Shown here: piece by piece, positions 37,339 to 45,641 of the stretch | Layout of the letters: each line of letters starts with the position of its first letter | Numbering within the stretch: the stretch's first letter is position 1 | Program-made: the position numbers and the translations under genes | Notes under the pieces: generated by a model | Told to the model about the DNA's origin: nothing | Databases searched by the model: none | The model's input: the letters and a program-made list of their open reading frames with translations, nothing else | DNA from: an uncultured Clostridium sp. | GTDB lineage: Bacteria; Bacillota; Clostridia; TANB77; CAG-508 | Direction: 5' to 3' | Length of the DNA: 48,181 bases | Assembly: GCA_948442365.1 (NCBI GenBank) | Contig: CAOJRU010000014.1 | Coordinates: 1-48,181, forward strand

Positions 37339-38083
37339 ATGAAAGAATTAAAAATATTATATTTATATCCAGATATTTTAGAATTATATGGAGATTACGG
37401 AAATATTCAAGTATTGCGTTATCGATTAGAGCAACGTGGATTCAAAACAACCATTACCTCCTACTCTATTGGGGATACTCCTCCTGACTTTACAAGCTAC
37501 GATTTAATTTTTTCTGGTCGGAGGTGCTGACCAAGAACAAGGAATTCTAGCAGAAGATTTAGTTCAATACAAGGATTCTATCCAAGAAGCCATAGACGCT
37601 GGTGTCTTTTTCTTATTAATTTGTGGTTCTTACCAATTATTTGGCAAATACTATAAAGATGTGGAAGGCACTATTATACCTGGTCTAGAAATTTTTGATT
37701 ATTATACCGAAGCTATTAATGATAGAAAAAAAAGATGTATTGGTAACATTATCCTTGAATCAGAATTAAACGGTAAAAAAACAAAAATAATTGGATTCGA
37801 AAATCATGGTGGACAAACCTTTAATATTGCTAATCCTTTTGGAAATGTCCTATTAGGAAATGGCAACAAATTTGGTGATACGCAAGAAGGCTTTTTTACA
37901 AGCAATGTACTTGCAACCTATCTACATGGTCCTTTACTTGCTAAAAATCCTGAACTTAGTGACTACATCATTAAATATTGTCTTGATCGAAAATATAAGG
38001 AAGACACCTTTTTAGAACCTTTAAATGATGACTTTGAAAACAAGTGTCGAGAACAATTGATTTCTTCTTGGAATGTTGGTTAA
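37339..38083 (+). CDS. gatD: Lipid II isoglutaminyl synthase, glutamine amidotransferase GatD (+1 recoded)
   Basis: Supplies ammonia from glutamine to MurT. With one C skipped at 37519 it encodes 247 residues, the usual length. Before the shift: LYPDILELYGDYGNIQVLRYR. After it: FSGGGADQEQGILAEDL, the nucleophile elbow LLICGSYQLFG (Cys), GFENHGG and TYLHGPLL (catalytic His). Read literally it stops after FSGRRC, losing the whole active site. It begins two bases after murT on the same transcript. MurT without GatD would lack its amide donor, so the recoding is expected to matter for cell-wall synthesis. Confidence 0.93.
37519..37521 (+). other. CGG +1 recoding site in gatD
   Basis: Zero frame reads TCT GGT CGG AGG TGC TGA. 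Removing the C reads GGT GGA GGT GCT GAC CAA (GGGADQ), the conserved GGG-DQ motif of GatD. It is codon 61. Confidence 0.92.
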
Positions 38084-38097
38084 TTCTTGATTGGGTG

Positions 38098-38407
38098 TCC
38101 ATTTGGGACGGTTCTTTTTGTGCCAGAGGGGACGGTCCTTTTTGGCACTAGCTCAAATTAATTAAATAAATAAAATATAAAAAATAAAAAGTTTTGCTTG
38201 AAAGTAATTGAAATAGCAATTCTTAAACAATTTTATGGAAAATGTTCGCGTTTAACGTGAAAGGGCGCCATAAAATTGTTTTAGAAGTGCTATGAAAATT
38301 AGCTTGAACAAAAAACTTTTTATTTTTTATATTTTTATTCTATTAAAATGAAGAAGTTGCCAAAAAGGACCGTCCCCTCTGGCACAAAAAGAACCATCCC
38401 AAATGGA
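38098..38407. repeat. About 310-base compound palindrome between gatD and nrdD
   Basis: Outer arms 38098-38147 and 38358-38407 are 50 bases each with one clear mismatch and contain GGGGACGGTCC and GTGCCA words. Inside lies a second AT-rich palindrome: AAAATATAAAAAATAAAAAG paired with its complement at about 38315-38340, and ACAATTTTATGG paired with CCATAAAATTGT at the centre. It separates two convergent genes and could terminate both. No ORF is supported here. Confidence 0.8.
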
Positions 38408-38420
38408 AACCTAGTAAACA

Positions 38421-40547
38421 TTATAAGTGCATTACTCTTTGTTTTATTTCTTTGGTCTTTCCAACATTCCAAAAATTTTCTCCCAAATAGCCACAAGTTC
38501 TTCTAACTACTGTTAATTTATTGTGATCTTTATTGCCACAATTTGGGCATTCCCACTCATTCTCTTTATTGATATTAATCTCTCCATCAAACCCACATTC
38601 ATGACAAAAATCTGATTTTGTATTGAATTCTGCATATTGGATGTTATCATAAATAAATTTAACAACAGATTCTAAAGCTGCTATATTTTTATTCATATTC
38701 GGTATTTCGATGTAGGAGATGGATCCCCCTGATGATATTTTTTGAAATTCACTTTCAAAAGTTAATTTGTCAAAAGCATCAATTTTTTCTCTTACATCTA
38801 CATGATAAGAATTCGTATAATATCCTTTATCTGTTATATCTTTAATGGTTCCAAACTTCTCTTTGTCAATTCTTGCAAATTTGTAACATAAACTCTCTGC
38901 TGGCGTTCCATATAAAGCAAATCCTATATTGGTTTCTTTTTTCCATTGATCCGTTGTTTCTCTTAAATGTTTCATGAGTTTTTGAGCAAATGCATGTCCC
39001 TTTTCTGATGTTTGTGACTCACCTGTCATTAGTTTGGTTACTTCATATAATCCAATATAGCCTAAAGAAATAGTGGAATATCCCCCATATAATAATTTAT
39101 CTATGGTTTCTCCTTTTTCTAATCGTGCAATTGCTCCATATTGCCAGTGAATTGGACTAATATCTGATTTTGTTCCAAGTAGTGCATAATGTCGACACAT
39201 TAAAGCTTCTTTGCATAATTCTAGTCTTGCATCTAATTCTTTCCAAAACTTTTCTTCATCTCCATCTGCTACAATTCCAACTTGTGGCAAGTTAATGCTT
39301 ACGACTCCTTGATTAAATCTTCCTTCAAATTGATATTTTCCCTCTTCATTTTTCCATGCTGATAAGAAACTTCTACATCCCATTGGACTGAATACATTTC
39401 CTTCATAGTTCTCACGCATTTTTTTAGCAGATATATAATCTGGATACATTCTTTTGGCAGAACATTTCACCGCTAATTTTGTTAAATAGTCATATTCTCC
39501 ACCTGTTAAATTGTTGAACTCATCTAATACATAAACTAATTTTGGAAAAGCTGGTGTAACATAAATTCCTTTATCATTTTTGATGCCTTGTTCTCTTTGT
39601 TTAAGCACTTCCTCAATTATCATTGCATTTTCTTTCATATAAGGATCGTCTTTTTCTAAATGTAAGAATAAGGTTACGAATGGTGATTGTCCATTGGTTG
39701 TCATTAAGGTATTAATTTGATATTGAATGGTTTGTACACCTGCTTTTAATTCAGCTTTTAATCGATCTTGAACGATACTTTCTATCATTTCTTCTGATAC
39801 CTTATCTTCATATTTTTCTTGCATTTCTTTTTTGAATTTATCATAACTTTTTCTTAAATATTTCCCTAAATGAATTAAATCTACTGACTGTCCACCATAT
39901 TGGTTACTGGCTACTGCTGCAATAATTTGCGTTGTTATGGTACATGCTACTTGAAAACTTTTTGGGGTTTCTATCATTTTCCCATTCATAACGGTTCCCT
40001 TGTCTAACATATCTGCTATATTGATTAAACAGCAATTAAAAATTGGTTGTACAAAATAGTCAGCGTCATGAAAATGTAACACACCTTCTTCGTCTGCTTT
40101 TACAATTTTTTCTGGTAATAATAATCTTTTCGTTAAATCTCTTGATACCTCTCCTGCTATATAATCTCTTTGGGTAGATGCTAATAAGGTATTCTTATTA
40201 GAGTTCTCTTCTGCTAATTCTTTATTTTCATTTCTAATTAAACCAAGTATAGATTCATCTGTTGTATTTTGTTTTCTAACTAAAGCTCTTGTATAGCGAT
40301 ACACAATATATTTTTTGGATAATTCATACTTGCCAATTTCCATTAATTGCTCTTCAATAATATCTTGGATATCTTCTACTAACATTCTTTTTTTGCCAAG
40401 TTCTTCAATATATTCAATTAAATTTTTAATTTCTTCTTTACTTGCTCTTTCTTTTGGTCTTACTTCTTTATTTGCTTTTTCGATTGCTATTTTTATTTTT
40501 TCTCTATCGTAATCTACCGCTCTTCCATCTCTTTTTATAATTTTCAT
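38421..40547 (-). CDS. nrdD: Anaerobic ribonucleoside-triphosphate reductase
   Basis: 708 residues, class III reductase making dNTPs without oxygen. An N-terminal ATP-cone (KRDGRAVDYDREKIKIAIEKAN) is followed by the barrel domain, the zinc site CHECG...CPNC and the glycyl radical loop RRTCGYLGEN near the C-terminus. The activase nrdG, often adjacent, is absent here: the next gene downstream is on the other strand. It is transcribed divergently from a Crp/Fnr regulator, with a GTTG-N6-CAAC box near its predicted -35. Confidence 0.96.
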   Translation of the reverse strand: MKIIKRDGRAVDYDREKIKIAIEKANKEVRPKERASKEEIKNLIEYIEELGKKRMLVEDIQDIIEEQLMEIGKYELSKKYIVYRYTRALVRKQNTTDESILGLIRNENKELAEENSNKNTLLASTQRDYIAGEVSRDLTKRLLLPEKIVKADEEGVLHFHDADYFVQPIFNCCLINIADMLDKGTVMNGKMIETPKSFQVACTITTQIIAAVASNQYGGQSVDLIHLGKYLRKSYDKFKKEMQEKYEDKVSEEMIESIVQDRLKAELKAGVQTIQYQINTLMTTNGQSPFVTLFLHLEKDDPYMKENAMIIEEVLKQREQGIKNDKGIYVTPAFPKLVYVLDEFNNLTGGEYDYLTKLAVKCSAKRMYPDYISAKKMRENYEGNVFSPMGCRSFLSAWKNEEGKYQFEGRFNQGVVSINLPQVGIVADGDEEKFWKELDARLELCKEALMCRHYALLGTKSDISPIHWQYGAIARLEKGETIDKLLYGGYSTISLGYIGLYEVTKLMTGESQTSEKGHAFAQKLMKHLRETTDQWKKETNIGFALYGTPAESLCYKFARIDKEKFGTIKDITDKGYYTNSYHVDVREKIDAFDKLTFESEFQKISSGGSISYIEIPNMNKNIAALESVVKFIYDNIQYAEFNTKSDFCHECGFDGEININKENEWECPNCGNKDHNKLTVVRRTCGYLGENFWNVGKTKEIKQRVMHL

Positions 40548-40644
40548 GTTTTATCCATCCCCTCTATTCTGCTTTTTCTGAAATTTTTCCTACTCAGCAA
40601 ACTTGTTATTTCTAAAAATTTTCACTGATTTTTCATATGTTCCT

Positions 40645-40650
40645 ATTATA
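40645..40650 (-). promoter_or_regulatory. -10 element of the nrdD promoter
   Basis: TATAAT read on the minus strand, about 98 bases before the nrdD start. The -35 position (about 40668-40673) is poor and is overlapped by the GTTG-N6-CAAC box at 40672, which would suit activator or repressor control. Confidence 0.45.
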
Positions 40651-40671
40651 CCGTAAGTTTTTTCTTTTTCT

Positions 40672-40685
40672 GTTGTAAAAGCAAC
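40672..40685. promoter_or_regulatory. GTTG-N6-CAAC box 1 (nrdD side)
   Basis: GTTGTAAAAGCAAC, an inverted repeat with the same outer tetrads and spacing as box 2. Spacing and symmetry suit a dimeric Crp/Fnr regulator. Confidence 0.5.
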
Positions 40686-40762
40686 AAATTATTTGCAATC
40701 AATTTGAACTGTGCTTTACTACAACATTTTGTCGAATATTACATTTGCATTACAATTTCAAT

Positions 40763-40776
40763 GTTGCATTTGCAAC
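40763..40776. promoter_or_regulatory. GTTG-N6-CAAC box 2 (crp side)
   Basis: GTTGCATTTGCAAC, a perfect palindrome covering the -35 of the regulator gene, so the regulator may control itself. Confidence 0.6.
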
Positions 40777-40792
40777 TCTTTTGTAGTATAAT
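40764..40792 (+). promoter_or_regulatory. Promoter of the Crp/Fnr regulator gene
   Basis: -35 TTGCAT (40764-40769), 17-base spacer, -10 TATAAT (40787-40792). The -35 lies inside box 2. Confidence 0.65.
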
Positions 40793-40890
40793 CTTATCAT
40801 AAATCGTTTTAAGTTTTGACTTTTTTAAGTGAAGAAAAAATCAAAACTCAAATAAATACTATCTTATGTTAAGATAAAAGGATTGATAAA

Positions 40891-41523
40891 ATGAATATTA
40901 ATTTTAATATAGAAGAATTTATAAATAATTTTGAAAATAGTTGTCATAGAGTTCAAATAAAAAGCTTTTCTAAAAATGAGGTCATCACTAGCTACATTAA
41001 GAAAAGAAATCAATTTTGTATTTTAATGAATGGAAATGCCGATTTGGTTCGTTATGATTTGAATGGAAATCGAACCATTGTTGAACATTTCTCCAAAAAT
41101 GACGTTTTTGGAGAAGTATTTTATACCATTACAACAAATAATGAACTACTCGTAGAAGCTCGTGAAAAATGCGAAGTGCTTTTTTATGGCTATAATGATA
41201 TTCGCCACAAATGTAGAAACAATTGTAAATTTCATCAAAGGTTATCAGAAAACTTGCCAGAATTAATATTGAGTAAAGTAACGGATCTAAATATGCGTAT
41301 TGAATTACTAACGAAACGCTCTACTCGCGATAAGTTGATTGGCTATTTTACAATGTTATCGACTAGAAGTTTAAGCAAAAGTTTTTCTTTGCCTTTTTCG
41401 TTAACCGATTTAGCTGATTATCTGAGCGTGGATAGAAGTGCTATGATGAGAGAGTTAAAACTTTTAAAGGAAGAAGGTTTTATTGAAAAGAATGGGAATA
41501 AAATTACTTTGCTTTATAAATAG
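40891..41523 (+). CDS. Crp/Fnr family transcriptional regulator
   Basis: 210 residues. N-terminal cyclic-nucleotide-binding-like beta roll (MNGNADLVRYDLNGNRTIVEHF, NDVFGEV), dimer helix, and a C-terminal winged helix with recognition segment LADYLSVDRSAMMRELKLLKEEGFI. Five cysteines occur (two in CRNNC after the beta roll), so redox or metal sensing is possible, but the N-terminal Fnr iron-sulfur pattern is not seen. Divergent from nrdD; a role in anaerobic or redox control is inferred from that. AAAGGA precedes ATG. Confidence 0.87.
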   Translation: MNINFNIEEFINNFENSCHRVQIKSFSKNEVITSYIKKRNQFCILMNGNADLVRYDLNGNRTIVEHFSKNDVFGEVFYTITTNNELLVEAREKCEVLFYGYNDIRHKCRNNCKFHQRLSENLPELILSKVTDLNMRIELLTKRSTRDKLIGYFTMLSTRSLSKSFSLPFSLTDLADYLSVDRSAMMRELKLLKEEGFIEKNGNKITLLYK

Positions 41524-41526
41524 AAT

Positions 41527-41560
41527 AGAGAGAGAAAACTTTTAAATGTTTTCTCTCTCA
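41527..41560. terminator. Hairpin between the regulator gene and the surface cluster
   Basis: GAGAGAGAAAAC pairs with GTTTTCTCTCTC around a short AT loop. It begins four bases after the regulator stop and is 29 bases past the stop of the convergent cohesin gene; it may serve both. Confidence 0.65.
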
Positions 41561-41588
41561 ACTATTGAATATTATTTTCAATTCATTA

Positions 41589-44060
41589 TTATTCTTCAGT
41601 GGTTTCTTCTTCACTATTAGCTTCTTCAGCTACTGGTGGTACTTCACTAGGTCCTGGTTGTTGTGATTCACCTGGATTGATAGGATCTTTTACATCAACA
41701 TCATTATCTCCTTCTCCAGATGTATTATCTGAAGTTGAACCATTATTTTCTTCTCCTCCAGTTGTTCCTTGATTAGAACCATTTACATCTGTATTATCAG
41801 ATCCAACATTATCACTAGGATTTGTTGGTTTATTTAAATTATCTCCTCCAACAGATGAATTTGAATCATTTCCTTCTTCTGGATCTTGTTGTCCCTTGTT
41901 ATCATTTGAAAGATCGATTAAAGCTCCATTTTCCCATACATTTACAGATATATTGGCAGTTTTAGCTCCGCCAACTGCTGCATATTCTATGGTTAAACCT
42001 TCAAGGATATTTTCTTTAGAATCTTCCCAAAATTCTTGGTCTTCTAATAAGAATGAATCAATAGAAATTCCAATTGCTTGTATTTCTTCTGTTGTATTGG
42101 CATCTGCTAACATATATTCTCCATTAGCATTTTTATAGAAACTTTTTATTGAAAAGTCCATATTATTTCCAGCTGCTGAAGTTTCATAAACTTTTATATT
42201 TGCAGTTCCATTTGGACTATCTTCTATATCTTTAGCAGAATTTTCTATTTTGTCTCCTTCTTCATCTCTTAATTCAATTGGTATAATAGTATAAATATAT
42301 GTACTATTAGTATCTGTATCTTCTATCACTTTTCCTTGACCTGTTGTGTCTTTATATAAAGTAATTGGTCCTACTTTATTGGCTTCTTCAGGAATTTTAA
42401 CTCCATTTAATGTAATTCCTTTTATTCCAGCAGGTTGTAAAATATCTACATTAACTACTTTTGAAATACCATCAATTTCTAATGTTATTGTTTTAACTCC
42501 TGTGGTTGTTAATGGTTTTATTGTAAGTATATTATTAGCATAACCTGTTTCACTTGCAAAAATTGTATTATCAAATGTAACTTTTACTTTGTTATTATCT
42601 ACTTCACTAACTACAAATGGTTCTGGAGCAGTGTATCCAGGTTTTAAGTTTGTATATTCATGTACAAATTCTACATTTAATTTCTTTTCTTTTCCAACTC
42701 TTACTTGTGCATTTCCTGTAACTTCAGTTGTACCTTCTTTTATTCTAATACCTGTTATTTCATCACTTTCTGTTACTTCAACAGCATAAGTTTCTCCTCT
42801 TTGTACACCACCATTTACATTTGTACCTGCAATAATTGGTGTAACTTGATAAGTTCCTGCTTTAGCAGCATATAATACCATTTCAAAATTTCCTGATGAA
42901 GTTTCATTATAGTTCACTTCTGCTATCTTACTATCTTTGCTTACAATTGCTCCATCTAATTTTATTTCATAGGTTAATATACTTTTGGTAATAGGATCAT
43001 TTCCCATTGCAGAAGCTACATCTGTTGCTACTGTAATATCTTCATAACGTTTTCCATTGGTTGTTCCTTCTGTAGCAGAAATTTTTTCAATTAAGTCTCC
43101 TGATTGTGCTGGGTATTCATCTATTATCGTTTGTTCTTGTGTTCCATATTGTTTTCTTAATATGAAAGCTTGTTGAGCAAGTGCATTGGCTTTATCGTCA
43201 CTATCCTTATTGGTATCTTTTACAACATCAAGAGCTTCTTGTTCAACAGCTTTAACGGTTTCTGTTCCTACGTCATTTTTTCTTGTTTTTAAGGCATCTG
43301 CTGTGGTAACTCTTCCATCACCATTTACATCTCCATAAATAACAATTGTATAAGTATTACCATTTATTTCAATGGTTTCTCCTGTTCCTAAAATACCATT
43401 ATGATCGTCATCAAAAACTTTTACATCACTACCAAATTGAGCTTTGATATCTTCTTCTGTAAGGGTATCATCGCTATATGGTAAAGCATATGCTACTATA
43501 TTGGATGCTGTTCCTAAAGTACCATACATTCCTATTGTCTTTTTACTTCCTGTTTGAGGAAGTCTTGTTATAGCATTTCCATTTCCATCTACATATTGTG
43601 GGTTATTTGCTACTTCTGTTTGACCATTTATTTGTTTAATTTGTACTTCTGTCGCGTCAAATTGTTCTCCATTTTCACCTATTTCTACTGTTCCAACTAC
43701 TCTGAATGGAACGCTTGTCCCACCAGCTATGGCTTTGAATTTCATAGTTACTGTATCTGCTTTTTCAGCATTCATATCAAATGCTGAAACTCTTACCATG
43801 TCTTTAGCAATTAGGTTTGAGTCAGTAGAATCCAAGTCACTTACTGCTGAATCATTTACATATTCATATTTACTACTATCAAATTGTAAATCAAATTGAA
43901 TTGATTCAACATTTTGTTTGGTATTTACTTCAACTGTTACAACATCTCCTACGTTCATTTCAGATTTGTCTACAGTTAGTGTTGCAGCATTTACAGATAA
44001 TGGCAACACCATTGCTAATAATAACATTACTGTTATTGTTCCGAAAAATGATTTTTTCAT
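41589..44060 (-). CDS. Secreted cohesin/dockerin-like surface protein
   Basis: 823 residues. Signal peptide (residues 1-25, KKSFFGTITVMLLLAMVLPLSVNA). Residues about 27-148 look like a cohesin-type beta sandwich (TLTVDKSEMNVGDVVTVEV, IQFDLQFDSSKYEY, VTMKFKAIAGG). An internal LPQTG lies at 167-171. Residues about 215-262 contain calcium-loop motifs like dockerin (DDDHNGILGTGE and YGDVNGDGRVTTADALKTRK). Several Ig-like beta domains follow, then a Ser/Asn/Gly/Pro/Glu-rich low-complexity tail with no membrane anchor. AGGAGG precedes ATG. First structural gene after the sortase, 19 bases downstream of it. Its binding partner is unknown. Confidence 0.8.
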   Translation of the reverse strand: MKKSFFGTITVMLLLAMVLPLSVNAATLTVDKSEMNVGDVVTVEVNTKQNVESIQFDLQFDSSKYEYVNDSAVSDLDSTDSNLIAKDMVRVSAFDMNAEKADTVTMKFKAIAGGTSVPFRVVGTVEIGENGEQFDATEVQIKQINGQTEVANNPQYVDGNGNAITRLPQTGSKKTIGMYGTLGTASNIVAYALPYSDDTLTEEDIKAQFGSDVKVFDDDHNGILGTGETIEINGNTYTIVIYGDVNGDGRVTTADALKTRKNDVGTETVKAVEQEALDVVKDTNKDSDDKANALAQQAFILRKQYGTQEQTIIDEYPAQSGDLIEKISATEGTTNGKRYEDITVATDVASAMGNDPITKSILTYEIKLDGAIVSKDSKIAEVNYNETSSGNFEMVLYAAKAGTYQVTPIIAGTNVNGGVQRGETYAVEVTESDEITGIRIKEGTTEVTGNAQVRVGKEKKLNVEFVHEYTNLKPGYTAPEPFVVSEVDNNKVKVTFDNTIFASETGYANNILTIKPLTTTGVKTITLEIDGISKVVNVDILQPAGIKGITLNGVKIPEEANKVGPITLYKDTTGQGKVIEDTDTNSTYIYTIIPIELRDEEGDKIENSAKDIEDSPNGTANIKVYETSAAGNNMDFSIKSFYKNANGEYMLADANTTEEIQAIGISIDSFLLEDQEFWEDSKENILEGLTIEYAAVGGAKTANISVNVWENGALIDLSNDNKGQQDPEEGNDSNSSVGGDNLNKPTNPSDNVGSDNTDVNGSNQGTTGGEENNGSTSDNTSGEGDNDVDVKDPINPGESQQPGPSEVPPVAEEANSEEETTEE

Positions 44061-44079
44061 TTCGTCCTCCTTAAATTTT

Positions 44080-44697
44080 TTATTTTTGAGATTCCATCTC
44101 TTGTGCTTTTACAATAAGTCTTGTAATTCCGCCTGGATTGCATGTGATAAGTGTTACTTCTCTTTTTCCTTCTGTTTCTTGATCTAAGCAATCTAGTTCT
44201 GTCGGATTTACGGTATATTTATCATAAATCTTATAAGTAACTTTTTCTCGATTTGCTTTGTCAATAATATAGAAGGTATCCCCTAGCTCTAGGTCGTTTG
44301 CACATTCAAAAATGTCTTTGTAATTATGGCCCGTTATACAAAAATTGCCTTTTTCGTTTAAATTTGGTCCATAAAATTTGGTGACTGATAAGCTCAAGGA
44401 AGAATCTGTTGTTTCTTCTAATATGTTTTTTTGTAATCCTAATTTGTCGATTACAATTACGCCAAGTACCTTATATTCTCCCATTTTATCTGGTATCTTA
44501 TTAATATCTACCACTTCTGGTGAATTTTTTTCTTTGGTTGTTTTGATAAAGTCTGATTCCTTAATGAAATTTGCTCCCAATAGGATAACAAGTCCCATTA
44601 TTAGAATTAATGAAAAAAATTTTATTTTTTTACTACTGAGTTTTTTATTTTCCTTTTTGCCACTATGCTTTCCTTTTTTAAAATGCTTTCCTCCCAA
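44080..44697 (-). CDS. Sortase
   Basis: 205 residues. A basic N-terminus and one membrane helix (about residues 26-42) precede the sortase fold. Catalytic His124 in TGHNYKD, Cys186 in LITCNPGG and Arg193 in ITRLIVKA are all present. Class cannot be fixed by eye. Starts with TTG at 44697 eight bases after GAGG. It lies directly upstream of the cohesin/dockerin-like protein gene and shares its promoter (44774-44802). No classical LPxTG-helix-basic-tail substrate is complete in this window. Confidence 0.9.
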   Translation of the reverse strand: MGGKHFKKGKHSGKKENKKLSSKKIKFFSLILIMGLVILLGANFIKESDFIKTTKEKNSPEVVDINKIPDKMGEYKVLGVIVIDKLGLQKNILEETTDSSLSLSVTKFYGPNLNEKGNFCITGHNYKDIFECANDLELGDTFYIIDKANREKVTYKIYDKYTVNPTELDCLDQETEGKREVTLITCNPGGITRLIVKAQEMESQK

Positions 44698-44773
44698 TAG
44701 AAATTCCTCTTTTCTTTTTGTGATATTAATAAATTTTATCCAAATAGTCTCGACATTTTTTCCAATCGAGATT

Positions 44774-44802
44774 ATTATAGCATATTTATTTTTCTTTGTA
44801 AA
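44774..44802 (-). promoter_or_regulatory. Promoter of the sortase-cohesin unit
   Basis: -35 TTTACA (44797-44802), 17-base spacer, -10 TATAAT (44774-44779). A small TCTCG/CGAGA hairpin follows in the leader. Confidence 0.7.
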
Positions 44803-44844
44803 TATTTTTATGATGTTATTTTTTATTTTTCATTTTTTCTTTTG

Positions 44845-45075
44845 TTAATTAACTTCTTCTATTACTCCTGCCTGCGTTGTATCGTTTGGTCCCATAAGTG
44901 GTGCTTCTTGCGGTGTTTCTTTATCGACTACTCCGTTAGTTGTCATATTCGTCTCATTTTGGGTATCCTTATTTTTATTTGCCCCATTCATATATAGCAT
45001 AATGATTACTCCTAAAGTAATAATAATTACAATAACGCCAGCTGCTATTTTTTTTCCTAAGTTTTCTTGTTTCAT
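44845..45075 (-). CDS. Small membrane-anchored protein
   Basis: 76 residues: short basic start, one transmembrane helix (about residues 11-29, AAGVIVIIITLGVIIMLYM), then a polar Asn/Thr/Glu-rich tail predicted outside. No family recognised. It lies between the sortase unit and a second small anchored protein on the same strand. Confidence 0.55.
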   Translation of the reverse strand: MKQENLGKKIAAGVIVIIITLGVIIMLYMNGANKNKDTQNETNMTTNGVVDKETPQEAPLMGPNDTTQAGVIEEVN

Positions 45076-45109
45076 TTTTAATTTTCCTTCCTTAATTTAT
45101 TTTAAGAAA

Positions 45110-45135
45110 GGGCTGATATTTTTCCCATTCAGCCC
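45110..45135. terminator. Hairpin between two small surface genes
   Basis: GGGCTGA (45110-45116) pairs with TCAGCCC (45129-45135). A T6 run follows on the plus side; on the minus side TTTCTT follows. Confidence 0.55.
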
Positions 45136-45157
45136 TATTTTTTATATTTATATATTA

Positions 45158-45538
45158 TTATTTTTTTGCGTTAACTTTAAATGTATCGGTATTAATTACT
45201 CGATCATTAATGGTTTGCATCTCCATTTTATAAATACCATTTTCTTCAAATTGATAGATGTTATCTGTAATTAAATCCTTTATTTCTCGACTATCTCCTT
45301 CTCGTTTTGTCATTGTTATTCTTGTTATTAAGTCTAAATTTTCAAATTTAATCGCATAAATTGTTCCATCGCTATTCTTTAAAAAAGTATATTTAGCTTC
45401 TTTTTCTTCAATTTTTACTGTCTTTGTTATTTCTTTGCTCTTATCCTCTATCTGATTTGAATTCGTATTCTTTACCACAATAAATACTAGCAAACTAACT
45501 ACTATCAAAATAATGACACATAATATAATTTTTTTCAT
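45158..45538 (-). CDS. Membrane-anchored protein sharing a module with the MBG protein
   Basis: 126 residues: N-terminal helix (IILCVIILIVVSLLVFIVV) and an exported domain. The exported part resembles the last about 80 residues of the large MBG-repeat protein next door: Y...KN..G.I..I.F..LD.I..IT.T.R, then Y.F...G...M.V.T and a final KV. This suggests a shared C-terminal module. Function unknown. Confidence 0.6.
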   Translation of the reverse strand: MKKIILCVIILIVVSLLVFIVVKNTNSNQIEDKSKEITKTVKIEEKEAKYTFLKNSDGTIYAIKFENLDLITRITMTKREGDSREIKDLITDNIYQFEENGIYKMEMQTINDRVINTDTFKVNAKK

Positions 45539-45641
45539 ATTTAATTTACCTTTCTCTCAAACAGTCTTTATCTTTTAATATAATAGACTGATTAAATTTT
45601 TCAATTTTATATCAGTCTATCATATTAATTATTTTAATGTC

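Noticed and set aside
576..37521. Sequencing or assembly error as the cause of the eight frameshifts
   Set aside because: Errors should also fall in the other two codon phases, on the template strand, in intergenic DNA and in homopolymers. All eight are coding-strand, codon-boundary and homopolymer-free. Not excluded without raw reads, but disfavoured.
5420..38083. Treating the broken genes as pseudogenes
   Set aside because: Each has only one kind of lesion, always C before a Gly codon, and is otherwise fully conserved on both sides. Decay would give varied lesions and stops. Several of the genes are expected to be essential.
42000..44060. Internal LPQTG as an ordinary sortase sorting signal
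   Set aside because: It is not followed by a hydrophobic helix and basic tail and lies at residues 167-171 of 823. It is reported only as an oddity.
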